Source of the DNA: Lolium rigidum
Taxonomy: Eukaryota; Streptophyta; Magnoliopsida; Poales; Poaceae
Assembly: GCF_022539505.1 (NCBI RefSeq)
Contig: NC_061510.1
Location: 264,749,687 to 264,813,686 of the forward strand
Direction of reading: 5' to 3'
Length of the DNA stretch: 64,000 nucleotides
Shown here: positions 1-9,255 of the stretch, piece by piece
Position numbering within the stretch: position 1 is the stretch's first letter
Layout of the letters: the number at the start of each line of letters is the position of its first letter
Made by a program: the position numbers and the translations under genes
The notes under the pieces: generated by a model
What the model was told of the DNA's origin: nothing
Databases searched by the model: none
What the model saw: the letters and a program-made list of their open reading frames with translations, nothing else

Positions 1-322
1 CCATAGGCGGCGCGGGCCCCCGGCCGCGCCGCCACGTGGTGTCGCCACCTCGTGGCCCCACTTCGTATGTTCTTCGGTCTTCCGGAAGCTCCGTGGAAAA
101 ATAGGCCCCCGGGTCTTTGTTTCGTCCAATTCCGAGAATATTTCGTTACTAGGATTTCGAAACCAAAAACAGCAGAAACGAGAACCGGCACTTCGGCATC
201 TTGTTAATAGGTTAGTTCCAGAAAATGCACGAATATGACATAAAGTGTGCATAAAACATGTAGGTATCATCAATAATATGGCATAGAACATAAGAAATTA
301 TCGATACGTCGGAGACGTATCA
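1..322 (-). mobile_element. Athila-like LTR, 5' portion (fragment)
   Basis: Read on the minus strand this begins TGATACGTCTCCGACGTATC at 322 and matches, with few differences, the start of the LTR at 25495 and the truncated LTR at 30620 (stretches through the GATGCCGAAGTGCC and GGACGAAAC.AAGACCCGGGGG motifs). It therefore belongs to the same family. The window edge cuts it, so its partner and internal domain are not visible. The right edge abuts a tandem repeat directly. Confidence 0.8.
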
Positions 323-925
323 CTTCTCTTCGTGCTTGACTTCATAAGACAAAGTTTAGGGCTAGGGGTAGAAACATGATTTTTCTGGTTTGAATATGTC
401 TAGACCTTGTTTATCAACTTGAGTGCTTACTATATGACATAAGAAGGCTATATGCTTTGGTTTTTCATTTTTTTTGAAATTTTATGCCCATTTGAATCTT
501 GATCAAATCCTAGGTACGGTTTGACCAAGATTTGAACAATTTTAAAACATGAAAATAAAAGGTAAGCCCGACCTGGATCCTTTAGTCACTCTAAAATGAA
601 GCTTTTGGGGGTTCTTGAAATTTCCAAGTTTGAAACCCAAAACCACTTCTCTTCATGCTTGACTACATAAGATAAAGTTTAGGGTTAGGGGTAGATACAT
701 GATTTTTCTTGTTTGAATATATCTAGACCTTGTTTATATCAACTTTAATGCTAACTATATGACATAAGAAAACTATGTGCTTTGGTTTTTAATTTTTCTG
801 ATTTTTTTATTTTGATGCACATTTGAATCTTTGTCAAATCCTAGGTTTGACCAAGATTTAAACAAGTATAAAACATGAAAATGAAAAGGGGAAGCCTGTA
901 TCCTTCTTAGTCACTCTAAAATGAA
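321..925. repeat. ~320-bp tandem repeat, two units
   Basis: Unit 1 starts at about 321 and unit 2 at about 644, both with CACTTCTCTTC.TGCTTGAC. Both run through the same landmarks in order (AAAGTTTAGGG, ATGATTTTTCT, TCTAGACCTTGTTTAT, ATGACATAAGAA, AAATCCTAGGT, TAGTCACTCTAAAATGAAG). The units differ by many substitutions and small indels, so the duplication is old. Unit 2 is cut by the LTR that starts near 922. It could be the edge of a satellite array or an intra-element duplication. Confidence 0.75.
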
Positions 926-2085
926 GTTTTCACCAGATTTTGGCCAAATCAGGAGATGGGCCGTAACTGAGATGGGCTTGAAGGATATACACGTGGAGCG
1001 TCTTTGAAGCGGCCTTGCACGACGAGTTTGGGCTAGATTGCCCGTGTATCTATATATTATAGTAGATTGCATCTTAGTTTAGAATTAAGAGATAGAGTTT
1101 ACCCCGTACACGGTTAGGTGTACGTCCAAATTAGAAAGTCCCTTGGACTATAAATATGTATCTAGGGTTATTGAGAAAGGAGGACAATCACGTTCACAAC
1201 AAACACAAACCAGGCGCATCGCCACCCCTTGTTTCGAGGGTTTCTTCCAGGTAAGCATCATGCTGCCTAGATCGCATCAGTACACGTTTATTCGTTATCC
1301 TGTGTTGCTCGTGCTGAAGCGTTGTTGATGGCGAGTAACACTACTTATCATAGATATTTTGGGGCTTGCATTGATGCTTTTCTTATACATATGTGCTTAG
1401 TTATGCCGTCCCTCGATATCTAGCTGCCCTTATACCTATCTAGGTGTAGGGGCAGCACGTTGCTTGTTCATTATCTAGTAGATCCAATCTGTTATAGTTG
1501 CTCCTTGTTCTTCAAGGATTGGTTTAATATCCGTCTGGTTAGGCCTTGCAAACGGGTTGAACGATCCGGTAGTGCGTAAGGTATGGTTTGTTAGTCCTAA
1601 GAGGGATGTTCCGAGAATTGACTTAATGTTGGTTTTTAGGCCTCTTTTAGGGTTAATTTTCCATCATCTTTCGTGCTTATTAGGCTCAACTACGCGTAGG
1701 ATGTTCCGATCATGCGGTGACAACCCTAAACTGTCGTGGATTGGTTTAACTTTATATTGATCAAGCAGGATCCCCATGTCGTCGTAAATCCAACACGGAC
1801 CATGGGGCGATCAGCTCTTTGAGCCGATCCACAGGGCAACCTGAGAGCCGATCGGGCTCGTATTTAATGTTTACGTGTCTACCATGCAGGAGACTAATCG
1901 AAGCAATCCAACACCTTCCTGACCAGGTATAGGTCAGGTGGCACGCCCTTGCAACCGCTAGGACGTGTGCCGGAACATTGCGGGACGACGTCGAGGGACC
2001 AGGGCCTACCCAGCTAGCCTTGGCAGCCTCCCGGCTCTTCGTGTTGCTTAACCACTGCTCGCCGGTGGGTTTTGGCAGGCAACAC
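922..2085 (+). mobile_element. 5' LTR of Tat-lineage gypsy element (copy 1)
   Basis: The start (TGAAGTTTTCACCAG, then GGGCC) aligns with the LTR of the minus-strand copy, which begins TGTTATCACCAG at 44790. The end (GGCAGGCAACACA) aligns with the end of that LTR at 43624. The lengths agree (about 1164 and 1167 bp). It is followed at once by a primer binding site and then gag. The exact 5' edge is uncertain by a few bases because the flanking repeat also contains ATGAAG. No 3' LTR of this copy is in the window. Confidence 0.75.
1149..1156 (+). promoter_or_regulatory. LTR TATA box
   Basis: TATAAATA lies about 227 bp into the LTR. The same octamer is at the matching place in the LTR of the second copy (44571-44578 on the minus strand). 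It is the likely core promoter for the element's genomic RNA. Confidence 0.5.
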
Positions 2086-2088
2086 ATT

Positions 2089-2106
2089 CTGGCACGCCCA
2101 GTGGGA
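2089..2106 (+). promoter_or_regulatory. tRNA primer binding site of Tat element
   Basis: TGGCACGCCCAGTGGGAC starts a few bases after the LTR terminal CA. The second copy has the equivalent GGCACGCCCGGTGGGAC next to its LTR. The position and TGGCRC start fit a minus-strand primer binding site. I did not assign the tRNA. Confidence 0.6.
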
Positions 2107-2144
2107 CACTTTCTACAGCAACCACGTCAACACCTGCATCCAAG

Positions 2145-3686
2145 ATGGCGGACGAACCGATCAAGTACGAAGATCTGCCTGCAGAGCACAAGAAGAAGTA
2201 TGATGAGCTCAAGGCCATCTTCGAAGCCGATCTCATCGGCTCTTTTGAGAAGACCCGTTCACACGGCATTAGGTTCAAAGGATTCCAACCCGAAGGCGTG
2301 TTTGAGGGACTAGATCTATCTCTCCCTTCGGAGGAACGTACTGCGAGCCCTGCGCCAGGAAATTAACTATGTTGTGGCTCATTCTCTGCACCGGCATTCT
2401 GAGAGCCTGGTGAACACTCTTGAGCGTGTTGCGCTTCGTGTGGTTCAAGAAATCATGAAACATCAGTATTCTCCGTCAGGACCTGCTCTAGGAACTCACC
2501 AGGGAGAAATACCGTTCTACACTAGGCCACCGCTGCCATTCACGTTGGCAGCTCCACAGCAACAAGGTTCACCGGCGTAGGTCGTCTACAAGGTTGGAGG
2601 TGACCCTGGCGATTACCAATTCCTGTATGAGCTGCCCAAGGAGATCCCACATGGATATGTGTGCACATACGTGCCGGACTGCAACAACTGGGCGCACACG
2701 ATTACAGCAGGAGGGATTTCCGGAGCAGGAGGGAGTTCTGGAGCAGATGCTGAGAAAAAGGCGTGGCTAGCTAAATATGCCACTGGAACGAGTCATGAAA
2801 GCTCAACCTCTGCAACTCCTACCGTGGAGCAGATCAGTGCAATCTTGAGAGACCAGTTCGGTATCCTGCCGAAGATGAAAACAATCGGCTATTCCAAGCC
2901 GTATCCCAACGAGTATGACCTGATCCCACTACCGCCTAAGTATCGGCTCCCTGACTTCACAAAATTCAGTGGATCAGAAGGGTCTAGCTCAATTGAGCAC
3001 GTGAGCCGATATTTGGCACAGTTGGGCATGGTCTCAGCTTCAGACCAGCTACGTGTGAGGTTCTTTTCGCAATCTCTCACGGGTCCAGCCTTTGGATGGT
3101 ACACCTCGTTGCCACCAGATTCGGTTCGAACATGGAAGCAGCTGGAAGAGCAGTTTCACATACAATATCATTCAGAAGCTACCGAAGCTGGTATTGCCGA
3201 TCTGACGCAGGTGCGGCAAAGGCGAGGAGAGATAGTGTCTGAATACATTCAGCGTTTCAGGACTGTCAGGACCGATGTTATTCGGTTCGTTTATCTGAGA
3301 AGGAAGCAGTCGATCTGGAAATAGCAGGCCTTTCAGCGCCGCTCAAGGATTTGACTTTCCAAGCAGACTACAATTCACTGGCGCATATGGTTCAGAAATT
3401 CACATCATATGAACAGCGCCACCCAGAGTTGTACCAGGACAAGTTCAAGCGCCCGGTCGCCCTGGTCGAGGCAGAAGAAGATGAAGACGCTGCAGAAGAT
3501 CAGGAAGTCGCCGTGGCTGAATGGGCTCGGGGGGCAGTACCCGTGTCCTGCAAATGGGTGAAACAACCAGGGCCTGCAAAAGGGTTTGACTTTGATTTAA
3601 GCAAAACGGAGCAGATTTTTGATTTGCCGCTGAAGGAAAAATAGCTGAAGTTACCCGAAGGCCACAAAATCCCTACGTTACAAGAG
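2145..3686 (+). pseudogene. gag of Tat-lineage retrotransposon, frameshifted
   Basis: The ATG at 2145 opens a protein starting MADEPIKYEDLPAEHKKKYD. The homologous gag of the second copy starts MAEGTPITYEDPAEELKKKY at 43565, which supports this start. The capsid-like gag core (FFSQSLTGPAFGWYTSLPP, then WKQLEEQF) is at about 3060-3160. The reading frame is broken near 2360, by a TAG at 2578-2580, by a frame change near 3270-3330 and by a stop at 3642-3644, so no intact Gag can be made. The role by family is structural, packaging the element RNA into virus-like particles. The downstream ORF holds the Gag C-terminus and protease. Confidence 0.8.
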
Positions 3687-5348
3687 ATGAACGGTAGACC
3701 ATACTGCAAATGGCATCATACGTTCACCCATGCCACCAACGACTGCAAAGTATTGCGCGGACAGATTCAAATGGCGATAGAACAAGGCCGATTACTCTTC
3801 GGTCAGTTTGCCATGAAAGTTGACACACATCCGTTTCCTGGCGTCAACATGGTGGATCTCAGTCACTGCATAAGATACGAGCCAGGTTTCTCTTTTGATA
3901 TCAACATGGCAGGGCTTGTAGATCGCCATGGCAAGGATAAGGCAGAAAGAAGTCACTCCCGTGGCAAAGATAAAGTGGAGGCCGATCCACGCGATCGGCC
4001 CCAGTATGATGACAGACGGTACCTGGCTGAGGAAGAGGTGAGAAGCGTGCGGTATCAACGACCACTCTCCGCGCATCTCCTTAACAAATATGAGCAGCAG
4101 TATGACCGACGTCGGCGCTACGACGTAGATGATGAAAGATATCGTCGGTCTGATGCAGATGACAGGAAATATCGTCGATATGATAGAGACAATGAAGGGT
4201 ACGAGCGTCACGCTAGAGGGAGGCCGAGAGAGCAGGAAGACCTGGATAGGCATTGGAACTGTCCTTTCTTTAAGCACTGTTGGGACTCAGGAATGAGCCG
4301 ATTGCCCACAATCGAGAACTGCCCAGAATGTAGACAGCAGAGGAAGGGAACAAATGAAGTTTCAGTGTTCAAGCGTCTAGGGCCTCTCCCACCTCAGAGC
4401 AGACAAGCTGAGTCATCTCGAGATGAAGATTTCGAGGAATCAGAAGATGAAGAAGAAGATAGATATCACCGACCAAGGTGGTGCCCTGATGGACTCAGCC
4501 ACTCCCAAAAGCGTAGAGTGCAGCGGCTACGTAACTTGGAGGAAGCCGAGGCGCAGTACCTGTACACGTTGAGGAAAGCTCGGACCGATCTGGCCGTGAA
4601 AATTCAGCAAACGTTGGAGATGGAGACTCGCCCACCAAAGAAAGTGTGGCGCCCCAAACAGACAAAAGCCGATGCAGATGCATCGGCTGGTACAAACATG
4701 GTGTTCATTCTCCCGTCAGAATTTTGTGCTCCAAAAGACGAGGAAGTGTCAGTGGCACAGGTCGACTGCGGTCCACGGCCAGTCATCTTTGAGAAGCCAC
4801 GAGAGAGAAGCTACATGCATTTGAAAGCCCTATACCTGAGAGGTTACATCAATGGGCAGCCTATTAGCAAGATTTTGGTTGACACGGGAGCGGCAGTCAA
4901 TATAATGCCGTACTCCATGTTACGACGTTTGGGACGTTCCAACGAAGATCTGATCAAGACCAACGTCACACTAAGCGATTTCAACGGCCAAGCGTCAGAA
5001 GCAAAGGGTGTTCTGAACGTAGACCTAACTGTGGGCCGAAAAACCATCCCTACGTCATTCTTCATCGTCGACAGCAAAAGCACTTACGCTGTGCTGCTAG
5101 GGAGGGATTGGATCCACGCTAACTGTTGCATTCCATCCACAATGCATCAGTGCAACATACAATGGGATGGAGATGAAGTGGAGGTTGTTCATGCAGATGA
5201 CTCGATCGAGATCTCATTAGCTGGCATGAACATTTGGGATGCAGACGACCAAGAGCCGCTCTCAGGGATCAATTTGGACGGCTGTGAGCACATCGAAGCT
5301 TCAAAAAATGGGGTGAGGCTGGTCTTATCCACCGGCCTCACAGAGTAG
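3687..5348 (+). CDS. Gag C-terminal region plus aspartic protease (Tat/gypsy)
   Basis: This open frame (553 codons) continues gag. It has an Arg/Asp-rich charged stretch (about residues 90-180), a Cys/His cluster (CPFFKHC followed by CPEC, a likely zinc-binding unit), an acidic stretch, and a retropepsin-like domain with the active-site motif LVDTGAAVNIMPYSML and the conserved GRDWIHANCCIPSTMHQ near the end. Tat/Retand-type elements have this order. The protease would process Gag and Pol. The ORF ends with TAG at 5346-5348, and 14 bases later an ATG opens the RT frame; this junction is conserved in all three copies in the window. The true N-terminus lies upstream in the frameshifted gag, so the visible start is only the first Met after the last stop. 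Confidence 0.85.
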   Translation: MNGRPYCKWHHTFTHATNDCKVLRGQIQMAIEQGRLLFGQFAMKVDTHPFPGVNMVDLSHCIRYEPGFSFDINMAGLVDRHGKDKAERSHSRGKDKVEADPRDRPQYDDRRYLAEEEVRSVRYQRPLSAHLLNKYEQQYDRRRRYDVDDERYRRSDADDRKYRRYDRDNEGYERHARGRPREQEDLDRHWNCPFFKHCWDSGMSRLPTIENCPECRQQRKGTNEVSVFKRLGPLPPQSRQAESSRDEDFEESEDEEEDRYHRPRWCPDGLSHSQKRRVQRLRNLEEAEAQYLYTLRKARTDLAVKIQQTLEMETRPPKKVWRPKQTKADADASAGTNMVFILPSEFCAPKDEEVSVAQVDCGPRPVIFEKPRERSYMHLKALYLRGYINGQPISKILVDTGAAVNIMPYSMLRRLGRSNEDLIKTNVTLSDFNGQASEAKGVLNVDLTVGRKTIPTSFFIVDSKSTYAVLLGRDWIHANCCIPSTMHQCNIQWDGDEVEVVHADDSIEISLAGMNIWDADDQEPLSGINLDGCEHIEASKNGVRLVLSTGLTE

Positions 5349-5362
5349 CAAGATCCAAGTCT

Positions 5363-6158
5363 ATGGACGTACGTGGCAAGGCCAACCCCTGCGATCGGCC
5401 CCAAAAAATAAGAAGCCAAAATCTTACCTCAAGCATGTCACGTAGCCATAGTAGAAAACCAATAAGTTGTAAACCCTCATTGAACATTGCAATGAAAAAG
5501 GAGGCCGATTCTAGCAATCGGCCAAAATTATCCCCAACATGCATTTTGCCTGTGTTCAACATTGACCTAGCAGGCGATGGAAAGCTGGGGTATGGGTTTA
5601 CATCAGCTGATGAGCTAGAAGAGATTGACATTGGTCCTGGGGATAAGCCACGACCAACATTTATCAGCAAAAAGTTGGATCCGCATTTGAGGGGCCTGTT
5701 GATAGCCTTGTTGAAAGAGTAGCCAGATTGTTTTGCATGGGACTATACAGAGATGCCTGGGTTAGACAGGAGCATCATTGAGCATCGGCTCCCTCTGAAG
5801 AAAGGATTTCGGCCGTTCCAGCAGCGAGCACGACAGATGAAGGCCGAAATCTTGGTGGAAGTCAAGAAAGAGATCCGAAGATGTTGGATGCCGGGTTCAT
5901 CGAGGCCATGCAGGTACGCTGAATGGATTTCCAATGTCGTACCTGTGGAGAAAAAGGATGGCCGATGGCGCGTCGCCATAGATTTTCGGAATCTCAATAG
6001 TGCCACTCCAAAAGATGAATATCCGATGCCAGTAGCAGAGACATTGATTAATGCGGCTGCTGGTCATAAAGTTTTAAGCTCCATGGATGGCAATGCCGGC
6101 TACAACCAAATCTTTATGGCTCCAGAAGATATACACAAGACTGCATTCAGAGTGCCAG
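5363..6158 (+). pseudogene. Start of pol: linker and N-terminal reverse transcriptase
   Basis: The ATG at 5363 opens MDVRGKANPCDRPQ, conserved in the copies at 7910 and 40239. A linker (FTSADELEEIDIGPGDKPRP) leads to RT. An in-frame TAG at 5720-5722 falls between LLKE and PDCFAW, where related elements are expected to have a tyrosine codon. RT landmarks follow: LDRSIIEHRLPLKKGFRPFQ, NVVPVEKKDGRWRVAIDFRN, DEYPMPVAETLI, SSMDGNAGYNQIFMAPEDIH. The RT is cut after KTAFRVP, before the YxDD catalytic motif, so RNase H and integrase are missing. The enzyme would copy element RNA into cDNA; this copy is dead. Confidence 0.8.
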
Positions 6159-6237
6159 TGTCAACACCCGGATTTTTAAGTCCAGATGCCTATTATGTCA
6201 TTCATCGCAATCCCAGGATAATGTTGTTGCGAGGCTA
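6159..6237. mobile_element. Short foreign LTR-like fragment at a pol breakpoint
   Basis: RT homology stops at about 6158 and TGTCAACACCCGGATTTTTA begins. It has the look of an LTR start (TG...) unrelated to the Tat LTR. About 75 bp later the sequence returns to the protease region. The source family was not identified. Confidence 0.35.
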
Positions 6238-6391
6238 CAATGGGATGGAGATGAAGTGGAGGTCGTTCATGCAGATGATTCGATCGAGTTCTCGCTAGCT
6301 GCCATGAATATTTGGGATGCAAACGACCAAGAGCCGCTCTCTGGAATCAGTTTGGACGGCTGTGAGCGCATCGAGGCTTCAAAAAATGGGG
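6238..6391 (+). repeat. Second copy of protease C-terminal segment
   Basis: 6238-6391 repeats 5158-5311 with scattered substitutions (same order: CAATGGGATGGAGATGAAGT, GAAGTGGAGGT.GTTCATGC, GACCAAGAGCCGCTCTC, CTTCAAAAAATGGGG). It encodes the end of the protease domain (EVVHADDSIEFSL). The match stops at TGGGG (6387-6391) and resumes after a second ATGGGG at 7855-7860. Confidence 0.85.
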
Positions 6392-6463
6392 CGCATCGAG
6401 CAGTTTGCTTCTTCATCCCCCTGCTCCGTACTAGCCATCAACAAAAAACCCTCCTCTGCAGCC

Positions 6464-6932
6464 ATGTCTTCCTCCTCCTCCTCCTCTGGGACATCGGGTC
6501 TTTCCTCCCTTTCTTCTTCCTCTCGCGAGCCGACACCAGAGTGGGGCTCGGGCGGAGGCGCACGACATCCTCGCCCCAACGACATGGGACAAGGAGGACC
6601 ACGATTCCTCCGTCTGGTCCGAGGATGACAAATCCTTGACCGATGGGGAAGACGACCTTCAATTCCTCGTCAATGGGGAGGACGAAGTGGAGAGCGAAGA
6701 CGACCGCTTCTCCTGGGATGACTTCACCTCCTCCGACGAGGAAGAGGAAGAAGAGGAGGACACTTCCTCATTCTCCGACGAGCCGCCGGCAAAACGCTTC
6801 CGCGCCGGGTCGGACGACGACGACGACGACGAGGAAGAGTACGGGGCCCCTGCCGAAGGCTACGGCAGCAGCGACGAGGAGCCCGCCGGCAGCAGCGCCG
6901 ACGGCACCGACGAGGGCAGCGGCGGCCCTTAG
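6464..6932 (+). pseudogene. Acidic Ser/Asp/Glu-rich accessory ORF of Tat family
   Basis: An ATG at 6464 opens a Ser-rich N-terminus (MSSSSSSSGTSGLSSLSSSS), which changes frame near 6540-6580 into an acidic protein (WSEDDKSLTDGEDD, then PPAKRFRAGSDDDDDD, then YGSSDEEPAGSSAD) ending at TAG 6930-6932. The same protein, also frameshifted, is at 38150-38549 in the second Tat element (PPAKRPRTWWDDDD, YGSSDEEPAGSSAD). So it is a family accessory gene and not random low complexity. PPAKR.R resembles a nuclear localisation signal. Function unknown. Here it is sense to gag; in the other copy it is antisense. Confidence 0.6.
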
Positions 6933-7369
6933 GCTAAGACTAGTAGCATAAGACTAGTAGTAGCAATCGGCTCTTTTGTTCTTCCTCTTTTGAGCAATCG
7001 GCTCTTCCCTGTAAAAATCTTCTTTATCAATGAAGAAAATGTTTCTATGTTACTTTTGCTTTCTTATCAATTTTGCCGATTATCAAAACGAGTTAACGCA
7101 CAGAGAGCCGATGGCAACACATCGGCCTTCACCACAGAACGTTTACCGACTAACAACGCGAGTCAACGCACAAAGAGCCGATGGCATAACATCGGCCTTT
7201 ATCACAAAACGTGAGCAAGGCCAACCCAGTGGCCTATTCAAACGGTAACCTGCAACCCTTGCCTACAAGAGCAAACTCAGATCCCCAAATCGCCGCTCGC
7301 ACAGATCCAACTTTCGGCCACACAACTCTCAGATCCCAATCGCGCAGACTCAACTCCGCAGCGAATCCA
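6933..7369. other. Accessory-region spacer of Tat element
   Basis: No gene. The stretch carries repeated GCCGAT/ATCGGC words (for example AGAGCCGATGGC.A.ACATCGGCCTT twice at about 7105-7200), typical of the 3' non-coding part of this family; 38560-39300 has the same style. Just before 7370 is a CA-rich leader that could be the 5' UTR of the next gene. Confidence 0.5.
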
Positions 7370-7860
7370 ATGGCGGAATCATCCAACGCCAACACCAGGG
7401 TCTCTGGCTTGAAGGTAACCCCCAATCGCTCCTCGCTATCCAAGCATATTGTTGGAATTAACATCAAACACCTGAATTAATGCCTCATTCCGCCATTTAA
7501 ATTTTAGGTATCAGACATTCTGCTGTCGCATCCTTCCCTTCCAAATTCTCTCTGTCTTGGCCCTCGCTCTACCGAGAGTCCTGCTCATTTGATTTCATGC
7601 GAGGCCAATAGAATTCCCTTCGTGAACCAGAACTTAGATCTATCCTCTTGGGCCGACTGCTTACGAGCCTGGCCTAATCCTCCTGAGGATTGGGTTTCAT
7701 GGTATAATAGGATAGCCAAAACCCACCAATCCACCTGGGAAACTACGGGAATAGCCGATGCCTTAGCCTTATCACTATCTCCCCTTGAGAAACATGAAAA
7801 CCTTTTGAAAACCATCGGCTACTTTTGGTCTGATGCTTTGAATTGCTTTATGTTATGGGG
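7370..7860 (+). pseudogene. Two-exon start of a plant-mobile-domain-like gene
   Basis: Exon 1 (ATG 7370, MAESSNANTRVSGLK) ends at a donor AAG|GTAACC near 7414. An acceptor TTTTAG lies near 7507, and exon 2 reads through WADCLRAWPNPPEDWVSWYN, GIADALALSLSP and LLKTIGYFWSDALNCFMLWG. This pattern resembles the start of the plant mobile domain (aminotransferase-like) found in some host genes and captured by retrotransposons; the assignment is from memory of the family. Homology ends at ATGGGG 7855-7860, where the frame stays open and fuses to the pol linker. Only the N-terminal part of the domain is present, so function is unlikely. Confidence 0.5.
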
Positions 7861-8146
7861 TGAGGCTGGTCTTATCCACCGGCCTGACAGAGTAGCAAGA
7901 TCCAAGTCTATGGACGTACGTGGCAAGGCCGATCCCTGCGATCGGCCCCAAAAAATAAAAAGCAAAGATCTTACCTCCAGCATGTCACGTAGCCATAGTA
8001 GAGAACCAATAAGTTGTAAACCCTCATTGAACATTGCAATGAAAAAGGAGGCCGATTCTAGCAATCGGCCAAAATTATCCTCAACATGCATTTTGCATGT
8101 GTTCAGCATTGATCTAGCAGGCGATGGAAAGCTGGGGTATGGGTTT
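7861..8146 (+). repeat. Second copy of protease end and pol linker
   Basis: Repeats 5312-5600 almost base for base, including the TAG stop (7893-7895), the 14-base spacer and the ATG (7910) of MDVRGKADPCDRPQ. It starts exactly where the copy at 6238-6391 stopped, so 6392-7860 is an insertion into a second protease/pol segment. It runs into the assembly gap. Confidence 0.85.
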
Positions 8147-8246
8147 NNNNNNNNNNNNNNNNNNNNNNNNNNNNNNNNNNNNNNNNNNNNNNNNNNNNNN
8201 NNNNNNNNNNNNNNNNNNNNNNNNNNNNNNNNNNNNNNNNNNNNNN
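8147..8246. other. Assembly gap (100 N)
   Basis: Exactly 100 N, a conventional placeholder. It begins inside a repeated pol segment, so the true length and content are unknown and collapsed or missing element sequence is likely. Confidence 0.99.
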
Positions 8247-8973
8247 TTGGCTCAAACCATCCGGTTTGGCATGCCTTTGGCATACCGGGGGTCATCCCCC
8301 CAACAAGTATAGTCGAAAATAAGAAGTTTTTCATTGATCTCTTAAAAAAGGGGTCATGATTCGAAAGTTCGCCATGCATGGTTCTTGCGGTAACCAAGCT
8401 AGCTCACCCATGTGGCAAGAAGCGAATCAATGTCCAACATGCATGGTTCCAAAATAATATATTTACAGAATGATTCTGCTTCTCAAGAATATTTGCATGC
8501 CATCATGTTTGTTATTTTTCCTAGATAAAAGTAGTAATTGGTGACTTCGTGATTGCCTTGCTTGCTGATTTCAATAAGTTTGAACCTCATTTTGGCTTTA
8601 TTTCAAATTTAGGCAAAAACTTCTTGGCAATCGACTTTGTGAGCTACTATACTTGGATGCAACCCACATTTTCGTTGGCTAATTAATTTTCCGATTCCAC
8701 AACAATAGGGCACATCCCTATATCATCCCAAATTTTGAATTCTTATTAGTTTGGTTGATGACCACCATTCATATCCGAACTTAATTAATTGGAGTACAAA
8801 TGATGGTTTCATGGTAAGCTAGTTTGACAAATTAGCCTTCGAAATGGCGATTCGCCTACCATGCATGCATGTTTGGCCTACCCGTGAAATTTTGATTTGT
8901 GGTATTGTGCACACACGTACTGCACATGATAGCGAATAAACAAAACACATATTTGGACCCCTTTGGCCAGCAA
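8247..8973. other. Non-coding, no recognised element
   Basis: AT-rich sequence without a convincing ORF or splice structure. A short inverted word pair is at about 8268-8300 (TTTGGCATGCCTTTGGCATA; GGGGGTCATCCCCC). Nothing else could be supported. Confidence 0.5.
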
Positions 8974-9255
8974 GGGCATGTTTGGTTCCTAGCCACAATT
9001 TGTCAAGAAGCCAAAATTTGGCAGCCATGCATATAGTTTATTTGGCATGTGTTTGGTTTTTGCCACAATTTGGCTTATCACACTTCATTGCATGTATATA
9101 TGGTCCATTTGTCATAGACTCAACTTTTTTTACAAAGTTTTGACAAAGTTTGGCTTTAATATTTTAAGCCACAATTTGGTGGCTAGCCATACTAGCTTTT
9201 TTTGTTGCTAACCACACTTTGGCTTTGGAAAAATGTGGCTACCAAACATGGGTCC
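8974..9255. mobile_element. MITE with imperfect TIRs (hAT-like)
   Basis: The left end reads GGGCATGTTTGGTTCCTAGC and the right end, reverse-complemented, GGACCCATGTTTGGTAGCCA. These are imperfect ~24-bp terminal inverted repeats around ~230 bp of non-coding DNA with repeated CACAATTTGGCTT words in both orientations. No clear target duplication could be fixed, so the superfamily (hAT is a guess) and exact edges are uncertain. Confidence 0.5.

Noticed and set aside
4495..5083. Minus-strand ORFs opposite the protease
   Set aside because: Antisense shadows of a conserved sense protein.
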